Assembly (NCBI GenBank): GCA_021828225.1
Contig: JAKASH010000170.1
Location: 1 to 6,576, forward strand
Direction of reading: 5' to 3'
Origin: Acidobacteriota bacterium
GTDB taxonomy: Bacteria > Acidobacteriota > Terriglobia > UBA7540
Length of the DNA: 6,576 bases
Shown: one piece after another, positions 1 to 6,576 of the stretch
Layout: every line of letters starts with the position of its first letter
How positions within the stretch are numbered: the first letter of the stretch is position 1
Position numbers and translations under genes: made by a program
Notes under the pieces: model-generated
Database searches by the model: none
Told to the model about the DNA's origin: nothing
Seen by the model: the letters and a program-made list of their open reading frames with translations, nothing else

Positions 1-1
1 A

Positions 2-547
2 ATCTCGGATGAAGCCGTGAAAGTTTTCGGTGCGATTGATATTCTGGTCAATGATGCGGCCACGTTTGTGCTCAAAGGTTTTGAAGCCACGGTTGAGGAT
101 TGGCAACGCTCCCTGGGTGTGAATGTGATCGGGACCGCAATGGTTACGAAACATGCGATTGAGCATATGAAGAAAAAGGGTGGCTCCATCGTCATTCTCG
201 GTTCGATTTCCAGCTTCCTGGCCCAGCCGGACTTTTTCGCGTACAGCGCTTCGAAGGCAGCAATGCTCCAGTTGGCCCGGAATATGGCGATGGATCTGGG
301 CCCTTACAAGATTCGGGTTAATGCTGTCTGCCCCGGGGTGATCATTACGGCGGCGACACACCGCTACCTGGAGCAAGTCAACATGACGCTCGAGGCGTTT
401 AATACCCGGGAGGGAGCCAGGACGTTTGTCGGCAGGGCGGGGAAGCCTCGTGAAGTGGCCTACGCCATTCTATTCCTCGTTTCCGATGAGGCGAGCTACA
501 TCACGGGCGCACACCTGATGGTCGATGGAGGGTACTCCGCGCAGTAG
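2..547 (+). CDS. SDR-family NAD(P)-dependent oxidoreductase, 5'-truncated by the window edge
   Basis: This is the C-terminal 181 residues of a classical short-chain dehydrogenase/reductase. The frame is open from base 2, so the GTG at 17 is an internal Val codon and not the start. Roughly 70-80 N-terminal residues, including the TGxxxGxG cofactor loop, are missing because they lie outside the window. Visible motifs are NDAA at bases 50-61 (the NNAG position, with an unusual Asp), the Asn of GVNVIG, the catalytic Ser (codon 203-205), Tyr (242-244) and Lys (254-256) in YSASK, the RVNAVCPG segment, and the usual C-terminal YITGAHLMVDGGYS end. The enzyme is a cytoplasmic oxidoreductase acting on an alcohol or sugar substrate. 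Its neighbours (rhamnosidase, FAH hydrolase, LutAB) suggest oxidation of L-rhamnose or L-fucose, or C4 oxidation of 2-keto-3-deoxy-L-rhamnonate. The substrate is inference, because SDR motifs do not reveal it. It stops 21 bp before lutA, so co-transcription is likely. Confidence 0.93.
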   Translation: MSDEAVKVFGAIDILVNDAATFVLKGFEATVEDWQRSLGVNVIGTAMVTKHAIEHMKKKGGSIVILGSISSFLAQPDFFAYSASKAAMLQLARNMAMDLGPYKIRVNAVCPGVIITAATHRYLEQVNMTLEAFNTREGARTFVGRAGKPREVAYAILFLVSDEASYITGAHLMVDGGYSAQ

Positions 548-568
548 GTTGCAGGGTAATGGGTTTCG

Positions 569-1306
569 ATGGCCAACAATTCTCCTAAAGTTGCACTTTT
601 CATAACTTGCCTGGGCGATCAGTTCTTTCCTCAGGTTGGCGAATCTGTCGTAAGGATTCTGCGGCGCGTGGGCGCAACGGTTACCTTTAATCCTGCGCAA
701 ACCTGCTGCGGACAGCCCGCCTTTAACACGGGTTACCGGGAAGAAGCCCGCGAGGTCGCCGCTCACATGCTCGACCTCTTTGACGACGCCGACTATGTTG
801 TGGCGCCGTCGGGTTCCTGTTCGACGATGGTTCGGGTCTTTTACCCGGAATTGTTTGCAGACGAACCGGAACTTTTGCGGAAGGTCGAAAGGTTGCGGGG
901 GCGCTTCTACGAATTCTCGGAATTCCTGGTGAAGGTTATGAAGACCGAGGACGTTGGCGCGAGTTTTCCGCACCGGGTTGCTTATCACGATTCCTGCCAT
1001 CTCTTGCGCGAGCTTGGTATTGAGGAGGAGCCGCGCAAATTGATCAGGGCCGTCAAGGGCCTTGAACTGGTTGAAATGCAGGACAACAAGCTTTGCTGCG
1101 GTTTCGGTGGGACGTTTTCCGTGAAATTTCCGGAGGTGTCGGTGGCAATGGCGCAGGATAAGGTACGCGCGGCCGCTGATGCCGGGGCGGAATATCTGGT
1201 GGCCAATGACGCCGGCTGCCTGATGCATCTCGCCGGATATATCCATCGCCAGAACTTGCCGATTCAGACCCTGCACCTGGCGGAATTGCTGGAAAAACAC
1301 GAATGA
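569..1306 (+). CDS. lutA: LutA/YkgE-type lactate utilisation iron-sulfur protein (two CCG domains)
   Basis: This 245-residue cytoplasmic protein has the normal length of LutA, a subunit of the LutABC complex that oxidises L-lactate to pyruvate. It contains two cysteine-rich CCG domains of the heterodisulfide-reductase/GlpC type. The first has Cys14, Cys46-Cys47-Gly (TCCGQPAFNTGY) and Cys84 (APSGSC). The second has Cys143 (YHDSCHLLRELGI), Cys176-Cys177-Gly (CCGFGGTFSVK) and Cys217 (NDAGCLMH). All cysteines expected of the family are present, so both metal sites look intact. The ATG at 569 gives the usual LutA N terminus (KVALFITCLGDQFFP). A second ATG at 559 is in another frame. The upstream Shine-Dalgarno is weak (AGGG at 553-556), which fits translation within a polycistronic message. 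The stop overlaps the lutB start by 4 bp (ATGA), a strong sign of translational coupling. The link to L-lactate from sugar breakdown is inferred from context. Confidence 0.95.
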   Translation: MANNSPKVALFITCLGDQFFPQVGESVVRILRRVGATVTFNPAQTCCGQPAFNTGYREEAREVAAHMLDLFDDADYVVAPSGSCSTMVRVFYPELFADEPELLRKVERLRGRFYEFSEFLVKVMKTEDVGASFPHRVAYHDSCHLLRELGIEEEPRKLIRAVKGLELVEMQDNKLCCGFGGTFSVKFPEVSVAMAQDKVRAAADAGAEYLVANDAGCLMHLAGYIHRQNLPIQTLHLAELLEKHE

Positions 1307-2754
1307 GCGATACGGGAGTCAAGAGCTCCGCCATTCACGAGTTGGCGCACAAGGCAATGGGGGACGCGCATCTGCAGGAGGCGTACCGGTCCTCCACTCT
1401 TCGGCTTTATTCACACCGGCTGCAGGCGATCGGACAGGTCCCGGGATTTGAGCCGTTGCGGCAACGTGCCCGCGAGCTGAAGAGTGAGGTGATGAATCAC
1501 CTCGACTATTATCTTGCCCAGTTTGCCGACAACGTGGAACGCCAGAGGGGCACCGTCCACTGGGCTCGCACCGGAGAAGAGGCGTGTGCGATCGTCAAAG
1601 AGATTGTCCGCAAGGCCGGAGCCAGGGAAGTCGTCAAGAGCAAGAGCATGGTGGGCGAAGAGATTGAGCTGAACCACGCCCTGGAGGCTGACGGCATCGA
1701 GCCTATCGAGACCGATCTGGGGGAATTGATCATCCAGTTGGCCGGGGAACGGCCCGCTCACATCGTCGCTCCGGCCATCCACAAGACTCGCCACGATGTT
1801 TCCGACCTTTTTGTCGACCACCTTCATTCTGATGCGACTGAGGACCCCGAGCGGCTCACGGCGGTGGCGCGAAAGGCGTTGCGCGAAATGTTTTCCAAGG
1901 CGGGCGTGGGCATCAGCGGAGCCAACTTTGCTGTGGCGGAGACGGGCAGCATCGTCGTGATTGAGAACGAGGGCAACATTCGCATGTGCACCACCGCCCC
2001 GCGCGTGCATATCGCGCTGGTCGGCATCGAAAAAATTATTCCTCGGTTTGCCGATTTGGGAGTTTTCCTCCGTTTACTCGGACGCTCAGGGACAGGCCAG
2101 AAGCTGACTTCCTACACATCGATTCTCACCGGGCCGCGCCGCTCTGGTGAAGATGGCCCGGATGAGATGCATGTCATCCTGATGGACAACGGCCGCATCC
2201 AGACGCTGGCTGACGAGAAGATGCGCGAGGCCCTCTACTGCATCCGTTGCGGCGCCTGCCTCAACGCCTGCCCGGTTTATCGAAAGATCGGCGGTCACGC
2301 TTACGGTTGGGTCTACAGTGGCCCGATCGGCGCTCTCATCACTCCGCAGTTTGTCGGCTTGGACAAGGCTCGTGAGCTTCCTTTTGCCTCTTCCTTGTGC
2401 GGGGCATGCCGTGAAGTCTGCCCGGTCAAGATCAACATTCCTGACTTGCTGCTCCACCTGCGGGGGCAGGCCCAGGAAAAATTTCCTGCGCCGACTCCGG
2501 CTGGCACCGTGATTTCCGAGCGCAGAGGTATGCGCTTGTGGGCCTGGGCAATGAAGCGGTCCTGGGCCTTTGCGCTGGGCGGAGCTTTCGTGCGGCTTGG
2601 AGTCCGTTGGCTCCCGGCGTCCGGCGGCGCTGGCGCGCGGAAATGGATTACCCGGCTCCCCTTCTTTCCTTTTTCGAACTGGACCGAGGGGCGTGACTTT
2701 CCTGCGCCCGACCCTGTGCCTTTCCGCAAACGGTGGGATAAGCTTTCCAAATAG
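1303..2754 (+). CDS. lutB: LutB/YkgF-type lactate utilisation iron-sulfur protein
   Basis: This 483-residue protein matches the full length of LutB, the LUD-domain iron-sulfur subunit of the L-lactate oxidation complex. Residues about 70-300 form the LUD domain, with recognisable KSKSMVGEEIELNHALE, GANFAVAETGSIVVIENEGN and LTSYTSILTGPRR segments. A ferredoxin-like region follows with two cysteine clusters, Cys313/316/319/323 (CIRCGACLNACP) and Cys366/369/373 (CGACREVCP), probably binding two 4Fe-4S centres. After that comes a Trp- and Arg-rich, partly hydrophobic stretch (about 408-437) and the typical tail FPFSNWTEGRDFPAP. No signal peptide is visible, and the protein should be cytoplasmic, perhaps membrane-associated. 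The start is set by the ATGA overlap with lutA. The usual partner lutC does not follow; a secreted rhamnosidase gene begins 47 bp downstream. No terminator-like hairpin is visible in that gap, so the transcript could continue. Confidence 0.96.
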   Translation: MSDTGVKSSAIHELAHKAMGDAHLQEAYRSSTLRLYSHRLQAIGQVPGFEPLRQRARELKSEVMNHLDYYLAQFADNVERQRGTVHWARTGEEACAIVKEIVRKAGAREVVKSKSMVGEEIELNHALEADGIEPIETDLGELIIQLAGERPAHIVAPAIHKTRHDVSDLFVDHLHSDATEDPERLTAVARKALREMFSKAGVGISGANFAVAETGSIVVIENEGNIRMCTTAPRVHIALVGIEKIIPRFADLGVFLRLLGRSGTGQKLTSYTSILTGPRRSGEDGPDEMHVILMDNGRIQTLADEKMREALYCIRCGACLNACPVYRKIGGHAYGWVYSGPIGALITPQFVGLDKARELPFASSLCGACREVCPVKINIPDLLLHLRGQAQEKFPAPTPAGTVISERRGMRLWAWAMKRSWAFALGGAFVRLGVRWLPASGGAGARKWITRLPFFPFSNWTEGRDFPAPDPVPFRKRWDKLSK

Positions 2755-2790
2755 GCCAGGCTCAGCAAGCTTTTCGGCAATTCATATGTT

Positions 2791-2796
2791 GAGGTG
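2791..2796 (+). promoter_or_regulatory. Ribosome binding site of the rhamnosidase gene
   Basis: GAGGTG lies 5 bases before the ATG at 2802. It supports that ATG as the start, which also places a complete signal peptide at the N terminus. The surrounding 47-bp gap (2755-2801) shows no convincing promoter or terminator. Confidence 0.65.
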
Positions 2797-2801
2797 TCCT
2801 G

Positions 2802-5510
2802 ATGCACGCGAATAGGTTGTCACGGTTTGTTCTTATCCTGACAGCAGTTCTTCTTGGCAGTTCTTTTATTACTCTTCCAGGTTTTGCAGCAAATGGCGAG
2901 GAAGCTCCCGCACATCTGCGGTGCGAATATCTCAAGAATCCCATGGGAATCGATGTGCTTCAGCCGCGGTTCCAGTGGCTGCTGGAGGTCTCCCGCCGCG
3001 CGGAAATGCAAACGGCCTACCAGGTCCTCGTCGCCTCGAGCCCGTCAATTCTGGTCCAGGACCACGGCGATCAGTGGGACAGCGGGAAAATCATGTCCGC
3101 AGACTCGACCCAGGTGGCCTACAAAGGGAAGACGCTCGAGAGCGGCCACACTTATTACTGGAAAGTCCGCACCTGGGACAGCCAGGGGAATCCAAGCGCC
3201 TACAGCCAGCCCGCGAAGTTTGAGATGGGCCTGCTTGCCCGATCGGACTGGCAAGGCCAGTGGATCGGTGGCGACGGCCTGCTACGCAAGGAGTTCAGCC
3301 TGCCGGCCAAGGTGGTTCGCGCCCGGGCCTACATCACGGCGCTGGGCTACTATGAGCTGCACATTAACGGCAAAAAGATCGGCGACAACGTGCTGGACCC
3401 TGCCTGGACGCTCTATCCGAAGCGCGTGCTTTATTCCACCTATGACGTGACCTCGGCGTTGAAGGACGGCGCGAACGCCGTGGGTGTGATGCTGGGAGGC
3501 GGATGGGCAACCGAGCGTCCTGGCAACATCCCTCCTTATTACAATGCCCCGGAACTCCTTTTCCAACTGAACATCGAGCTGGCCGACGGCAAGACGGTCA
3601 GCATTTCGAGCAATACCACGTGGAAGATGGCGCGCGGAGCTGTTGTCAGCGACAGCGTCTACAATGGGGAAGTTTATGACGCGCGTCTGTACCAGCCGGG
3701 CTGGGACCGGCCGGGCTTCAATGATTCCGCCTGGGCGCCGGCACAGGTGGAAAAGGGGACGGACGGAAAGATTTCGGCGGAAATGATGCCGCCCATTCGA
3801 GTGGTCGACACCCTGACTCCCCGTTCGATGACGAATCCTGAGCCGGGAGTTTACGTTTACGACTTCGGCCAGAATTTTGCCGGGTGGGCCCAACTCCGGG
3901 TGCGGGGACCGCGCGGGACGAAAGTCGAGATGCGCTTCAGCGAATTGCTTTACCCGAACGGCATGCCCAACCGCCAGAACCTGCGTCAAGCCAAGGCCCG
4001 GGATATTTACATCCTGCGGGGCAAAGGTCTCGAGGTTTATCAGCCGCACTTCACCTATCACGGCTTCCGGTATGTTGAACTGACGGGCTATCCCGGCACG
4101 CCGGGTCTCGACACAATTCGAGGTATGGTGGTGCACAGTGACGTTCACACCGTAGGGAGCTTCGTTGCGTCAAGACAGATCCTGAACCAGATTCAGAGCC
4201 TCATTTACTGGGGCCAGCTCTCCAACCTCTACAGCATTCCGACCGACTGCGACCAGCGCAACGAGCGCCAGGGCTGGATGGGCGATGCGCAGGCTTCGGC
4301 GCCGGAAGCCATGATGAACTTCAACATGGCGGCGTTTTACACGAATTTTATTCGCGACATCCGTGATTCCCAGAAGCCCAACGGAGAGGTTCCCGACACG
4401 GTGCCGCACAAGTATGGCCAGTACCCGGCCGATCCGGCCTGGGGGACGGCCTATCCGCTGCTCTGCTGGTACATGTGGCAGCACTATGGCGACCGCCGCA
4501 TCCTGCAGGAAAATTACGAAGGTCTCAAAAAGTATGAGGAGTTTCTGCAAAGCCGGGCGCAGGATAACGTGGTCCGCTACAGCTACTATGGCGACTGGGT
4601 CGCTCTCAAGCACACTCCGGGCGCGCTGGTTTCTGACGCCTATTATTATCGGGACACGGAGGTCCTTGCGAATATCGCCAGGATACTCGGGAAGACCGAA
4701 GACGCTGAAACCTATTCGAATCTCGCCGGCGTCATCAAAGACGCGTTCAACAAGGCGTTTCTCAACCCGGAAACGGGGGCCTATGCGAATGGCACCCAGA
4801 CCGCCCAGGCCATGGCCCTGGCCATGCACCTGGTGCCCGCCAAAGAGCACGCGAAGGTGATGGACGTGCTGACCAATAACATTGTCTATGAAAACAACAC
4901 TCACCTGACTACCGGCTTTATTGGCGTCAAGTACCTGCTGCCCGCGCTGACTGAGAATGGGCGGCCGGACCTGGCCTATGAGCTTGCTACGCGGAAGACT
5001 TTTCCCAGCTGGGGTTATATGATCGCTAAAGGGGCGACCACATTGTGGGAGCTTTGGCAAGACAAGGTTGGCCCTTCCATGAATTCGCACAATCACATCA
5101 TGTTTGGAAGTGTTGGCGCCTGGTTTTATCAGGCTTTGGGGGGAATTAACCTTGGTCCTGATGGGGAAGGTTACCGGCACATCCTGATCGAACCGAATGT
5201 CGTTGAGAACCTTGACTGGGCAAGCGCTTCTACCGAAACCGTCCGAGGTCTCGTATCCTGCTCCTGGGTGCACAAGCAGGGCAGCGTCTCGATGGATGTC
5301 GTCATCCCTCCCAATAGCGATGCCAAAGTTGTGGTTCCGCAACTCTTGAATATGACCACAATAACCGTCCGGGAAGGTGATCACGTCGTGTGGTCGAAGG
5401 GACAGTTTGTTCCCGGGGACCCCGGCGTTGCCGCCGCCGCAGCCGGACGTGGCGGCGTTGTTTTCAGCGTCGGCTCAGGCCATTACCATTTTCTCCTGAC
5501 CGGAGAATGA
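2802..5510 (+). CDS. Secreted GH78 alpha-L-rhamnosidase
   Basis: This 902-residue enzyme is predicted to hydrolyse terminal alpha-L-rhamnosyl residues from plant glycosides or pectic side chains, releasing L-rhamnose. Residues 1-30 are a Sec signal peptide (basic MHANRLSR, hydrophobic core, GFAA cleavage region near 29/30) without a lipobox Cys, so the protein is likely periplasmic or extracellular. The order of parts is typical of GH78: an Fn3-like N domain (about 36-143), a beta-sandwich N domain (about 160-330, with LHINGKKIGDNVLDPAWT and the NGEVYDARL segment), a concanavalin-like domain (about 340-445), an (alpha/alpha)6 catalytic barrel (about 450-795) and a C-terminal beta domain (about 797-902). 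The motif DCDQRNERQGWMGD supplies Asp482, Glu488 (expected general acid) and Asp495. Glu750 in KGATTLWELW is the expected general base, followed by the conserved SHNH motif at 762-765. The catalytic set looks complete. An Ala/Gly-rich insert (about 875-885) sits near the C terminus. Substrate linkage cannot be read from the sequence. Confidence 0.95.
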   Translation: MHANRLSRFVLILTAVLLGSSFITLPGFAANGEEAPAHLRCEYLKNPMGIDVLQPRFQWLLEVSRRAEMQTAYQVLVASSPSILVQDHGDQWDSGKIMSADSTQVAYKGKTLESGHTYYWKVRTWDSQGNPSAYSQPAKFEMGLLARSDWQGQWIGGDGLLRKEFSLPAKVVRARAYITALGYYELHINGKKIGDNVLDPAWTLYPKRVLYSTYDVTSALKDGANAVGVMLGGGWATERPGNIPPYYNAPELLFQLNIELADGKTVSISSNTTWKMARGAVVSDSVYNGEVYDARLYQPGWDRPGFNDSAWAPAQVEKGTDGKISAEMMPPIRVVDTLTPRSMTNPEPGVYVYDFGQNFAGWAQLRVRGPRGTKVEMRFSELLYPNGMPNRQNLRQAKARDIYILRGKGLEVYQPHFTYHGFRYVELTGYPGTPGLDTIRGMVVHSDVHTVGSFVASRQILNQIQSLIYWGQLSNLYSIPTDCDQRNERQGWMGDAQASAPEAMMNFNMAAFYTNFIRDIRDSQKPNGEVPDTVPHKYGQYPADPAWGTAYPLLCWYMWQHYGDRRILQENYEGLKKYEEFLQSRAQDNVVRYSYYGDWVALKHTPGALVSDAYYYRDTEVLANIARILGKTEDAETYSNLAGVIKDAFNKAFLNPETGAYANGTQTAQAMALAMHLVPAKEHAKVMDVLTNNIVYENNTHLTTGFIGVKYLLPALTENGRPDLAYELATRKTFPSWGYMIAKGATTLWELWQDKVGPSMNSHNHIMFGSVGAWFYQALGGINLGPDGEGYRHILIEPNVVENLDWASASTETVRGLVSCSWVHKQGSVSMDVVIPPNSDAKVVVPQLLNMTTITVREGDHVVWSKGQFVPGDPGVAAAAAGRGGVVFSVGSGHYHFLLTGE

Positions 5511-5548
5511 TTTCTCTGTCTGTACCTTATTCTGCGTTGTTATCCAGA

Positions 5549-5553
5549 AAGGA
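5549..5553 (+). promoter_or_regulatory. Ribosome binding site supporting a GTG start for the FAH-family gene
   Basis: AAGGA, within AGAAAGGA at 5546-5553, stands 6 bases before the GTG at 5560. No in-frame ATG lies nearby, and the resulting N terminus MKLVAYES is the standard beginning of this family, so GTG is the chosen start. The 49-bp gap after the rhamnosidase stop holds no clear terminator or promoter. Confidence 0.7.
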
Positions 5554-5559
5554 AACACT

Positions 5560-6531
5560 GTGAAACTAGTCGCTTATGAATCAGGCAAGCAACCGAGTTT
5601 GGGAGTCGTCGTAAAAGAGTCGATCGTCGACGTTGGCACGGCGATCCAAATGTTGCGAAAGAGGAGCGTGCCACGCGCTGCGCAGGCGCGCGCCAATTTT
5701 AAAAATGCGGCGAGCCGAGTCATGGACGCCGGCGCCGCACCGAAGGACATGATCGAATTGCTCGAACGAGGGGAGGCGTGGCGCAAGTCCCTGGGTGTGG
5801 TGACGGCTGCTCTGGCAAAGGACATCGTTCCCGCCAAGGCTCCGCGAGGACTTTTCACGCCCCTGGCCAAAGCACGCTTGCTGGCTCCCATACCCAAGCC
5901 GGGCAAGATCACCTGCATCGGCATGAACTATGCCGATCACGCTCGCGAACAGGGAAGCGAGCCTCCCAAGGCACCCATCTTTTTCCTCAAGTCCGCCAAC
6001 ACGATATGCGGGCCTGGCGATCCGATTCACCTGCCGCCCAACTCTTCTCAGGTGGACTACGAAGCGGAATTCGCCGTCGTGATCGGCAAGAGAGGCAGCC
6101 ATATTCCTGAAGAAAAGGCCTACGACTACGTTGCCGGCTACATGATCCTTCATGACGTCAGTGCGCGTGACATGCAGTTCTCTGACGGCCAATGGTATCG
6201 TGGCAAAAGCTGCGACACGTTCGCTCCAACGGGGCCCTGGATCGTGACCCGCGACGAAATTAAGGATCCGCACAACCTGCGCATTTCACTTTCGCTCAAT
6301 GGCGAAACCATGCAGGATTCCAACACCTCGAACCTGATTTTCAAGGTGCCCTACCTGATCAGCTACTTGTCGCAATCGGCCACCTGGGAAGTGGGCGACT
6401 TGATTTCAACCGGGACACCGCCCGGCGTCGGCGTCTTTCGTAAGCCTCCCGTATTTCTCAAGCCCGGCGACACCACCAGCGTCACGGTTGAGAAGCTTGG
6501 AACGCTGACGAATCCCGTCGTGGGCTCGTAG
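5560..6531 (+). CDS. Fumarylacetoacetate hydrolase (FAH)-family protein, probable 2,4-diketo-3-deoxy sugar acid hydrolase
   Basis: This 323-residue cytoplasmic protein has an N-terminal small domain (about 1-100) and a complete FAH catalytic domain (about 115-320). Motifs seen are KITCIGMNYADHARE with His127, the metal ligands Glu168 and Glu170 in DYEAEFAVVIG, Asp199 in HDVSARD, Lys216 in WYRGKSCDTFAPTGPW, and the STGTPPGVG loop at 283-291. All residues expected for Mg2+-dependent C-C bond hydrolysis or related chemistry are present. Members of this family include the hydrolase that splits 2,4-diketo-3-deoxy-L-rhamnonate (the same compound arises from L-fucose) to pyruvate and L-lactate. With a rhamnosidase, an SDR and LutAB alongside, that role is the best inference. 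Other FAH reactions, such as acylpyruvate hydrolysis or oxaloacetate decarboxylation, cannot be excluded. It is longer than the roughly 280-residue relatives, mostly through an Ala/Arg/Lys-rich helical region at about 31-95. It starts with GTG. Confidence 0.92.
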   Translation: MKLVAYESGKQPSLGVVVKESIVDVGTAIQMLRKRSVPRAAQARANFKNAASRVMDAGAAPKDMIELLERGEAWRKSLGVVTAALAKDIVPAKAPRGLFTPLAKARLLAPIPKPGKITCIGMNYADHAREQGSEPPKAPIFFLKSANTICGPGDPIHLPPNSSQVDYEAEFAVVIGKRGSHIPEEKAYDYVAGYMILHDVSARDMQFSDGQWYRGKSCDTFAPTGPWIVTRDEIKDPHNLRISLSLNGETMQDSNTSNLIFKVPYLISYLSQSATWEVGDLISTGTPPGVGVFRKPPVFLKPGDTTSVTVEKLGTLTNPVVGS

Positions 6532-6546
6532 AGAATCGAACGGACT

Positions 6547-6569
6547 GCCCGGGGCACCCCGCCCCGGGC
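6547..6569 (+). terminator. Probable terminator hairpin after the FAH-family gene
   Basis: A perfect 9-bp inverted repeat (GCCCGGGGC at 6547-6555 and GCCCCGGGC at 6561-6569) encloses a 5-base ACCCC loop and begins 15 bases after the stop codon. The stem is entirely G-C. The following bases, CCTTCCT, are pyrimidine-rich but hold no long T run before the window ends, so efficiency as an intrinsic terminator is uncertain. It probably marks the 3' end of the five-gene transcription unit. Confidence 0.65.
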
Positions 6570-6576
6570 CCTTCCT

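Noticed and set aside
17..19. GTG as a possible start of the SDR
   Set aside because: The frame is open to the window edge, and a start here would remove the Rossmann cofactor-binding half of an otherwise standard SDR; the gene is cut by the window.
470..1300. Long open frame (276 codons) on the - strand
   Set aside because: It is antisense to lutA, whose motifs are complete; the translation has no family motifs.
2740..2773. Repeated AAGCTTT at 2740-2746 and 2767-2773 around the lutB stop
   Set aside because: The 7-base match is short and its palindromic core (AAGCTT) is expected by chance. It does not form a convincing terminator or operator.
3282..4148. Open frame of 288 codons on the - strand
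   Set aside because: It is antisense to the GH78 N-terminal domains and has no recognisable protein features.
4170..5384. Long open frame (404 codons) on the - strand
   Set aside because: It lies wholly inside the catalytic and C-terminal part of the GH78 gene, and its translation shows no recognisable domain. Codon bias in GC-rich DNA commonly leaves such antisense frames open.
5581..6273. Open frame of 230 codons on the - strand
   Set aside because: It is antisense to the FAH-family gene, which has all its family motifs.

Overview
The window carries five protein genes, all on the + strand and closely spaced: gaps of 21 bp, a 4-bp overlap, 47 bp and 49 bp. In order they are the 3' part of a short-chain dehydrogenase/reductase (SDR), lutA and lutB (iron-sulfur subunits of an L-lactate-oxidising complex), a secreted GH78 alpha-L-rhamnosidase, and a cytoplasmic fumarylacetoacetate hydrolase (FAH)-family enzyme. 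A strong GC-rich hairpin follows the last gene and is a plausible terminator. There are no RNA genes, mobile elements, CRISPR arrays or long non-coding stretches. The longest gene-free interval is about 50 bp.

The DNA is moderately GC-rich, and coding density is high. An exported plant-polysaccharide-type glycosidase next to sugar-acid catabolism and an anaerobic-type LutAB suggests a free-living, Gram-negative, polysaccharide-degrading soil bacterium. Acidobacteriota would fit, but this is inference; nothing in the window (no rRNA or marker gene) proves the phylum.

The most economical reading is a module for deoxyhexose (L-rhamnose, possibly L-fucose) use by the non-phosphorylating diketo-hydrolase route. 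The GH78 enzyme would release L-rhamnose outside the cytoplasm. An SDR is the expected family both for the first oxidation of the sugar and for oxidation of 2-keto-3-deoxy-L-rhamnonate at C4. An FAH-family hydrolase is expected to split the 2,4-diketo acid into pyruvate and L-lactate. LutAB would then oxidise that L-lactate to pyruvate. The sugar transporter, lactonase, sugar-acid dehydratase, regulator and lutC are not in the window and may lie upstream or elsewhere.

The families of the five genes are clear from their motifs. The exact substrates of the SDR and the FAH enzyme are inferred from the neighbourhood. No wholly new kind of system is evident; the point of interest is the physical joining of lactate oxidation to rhamnoside degradation.
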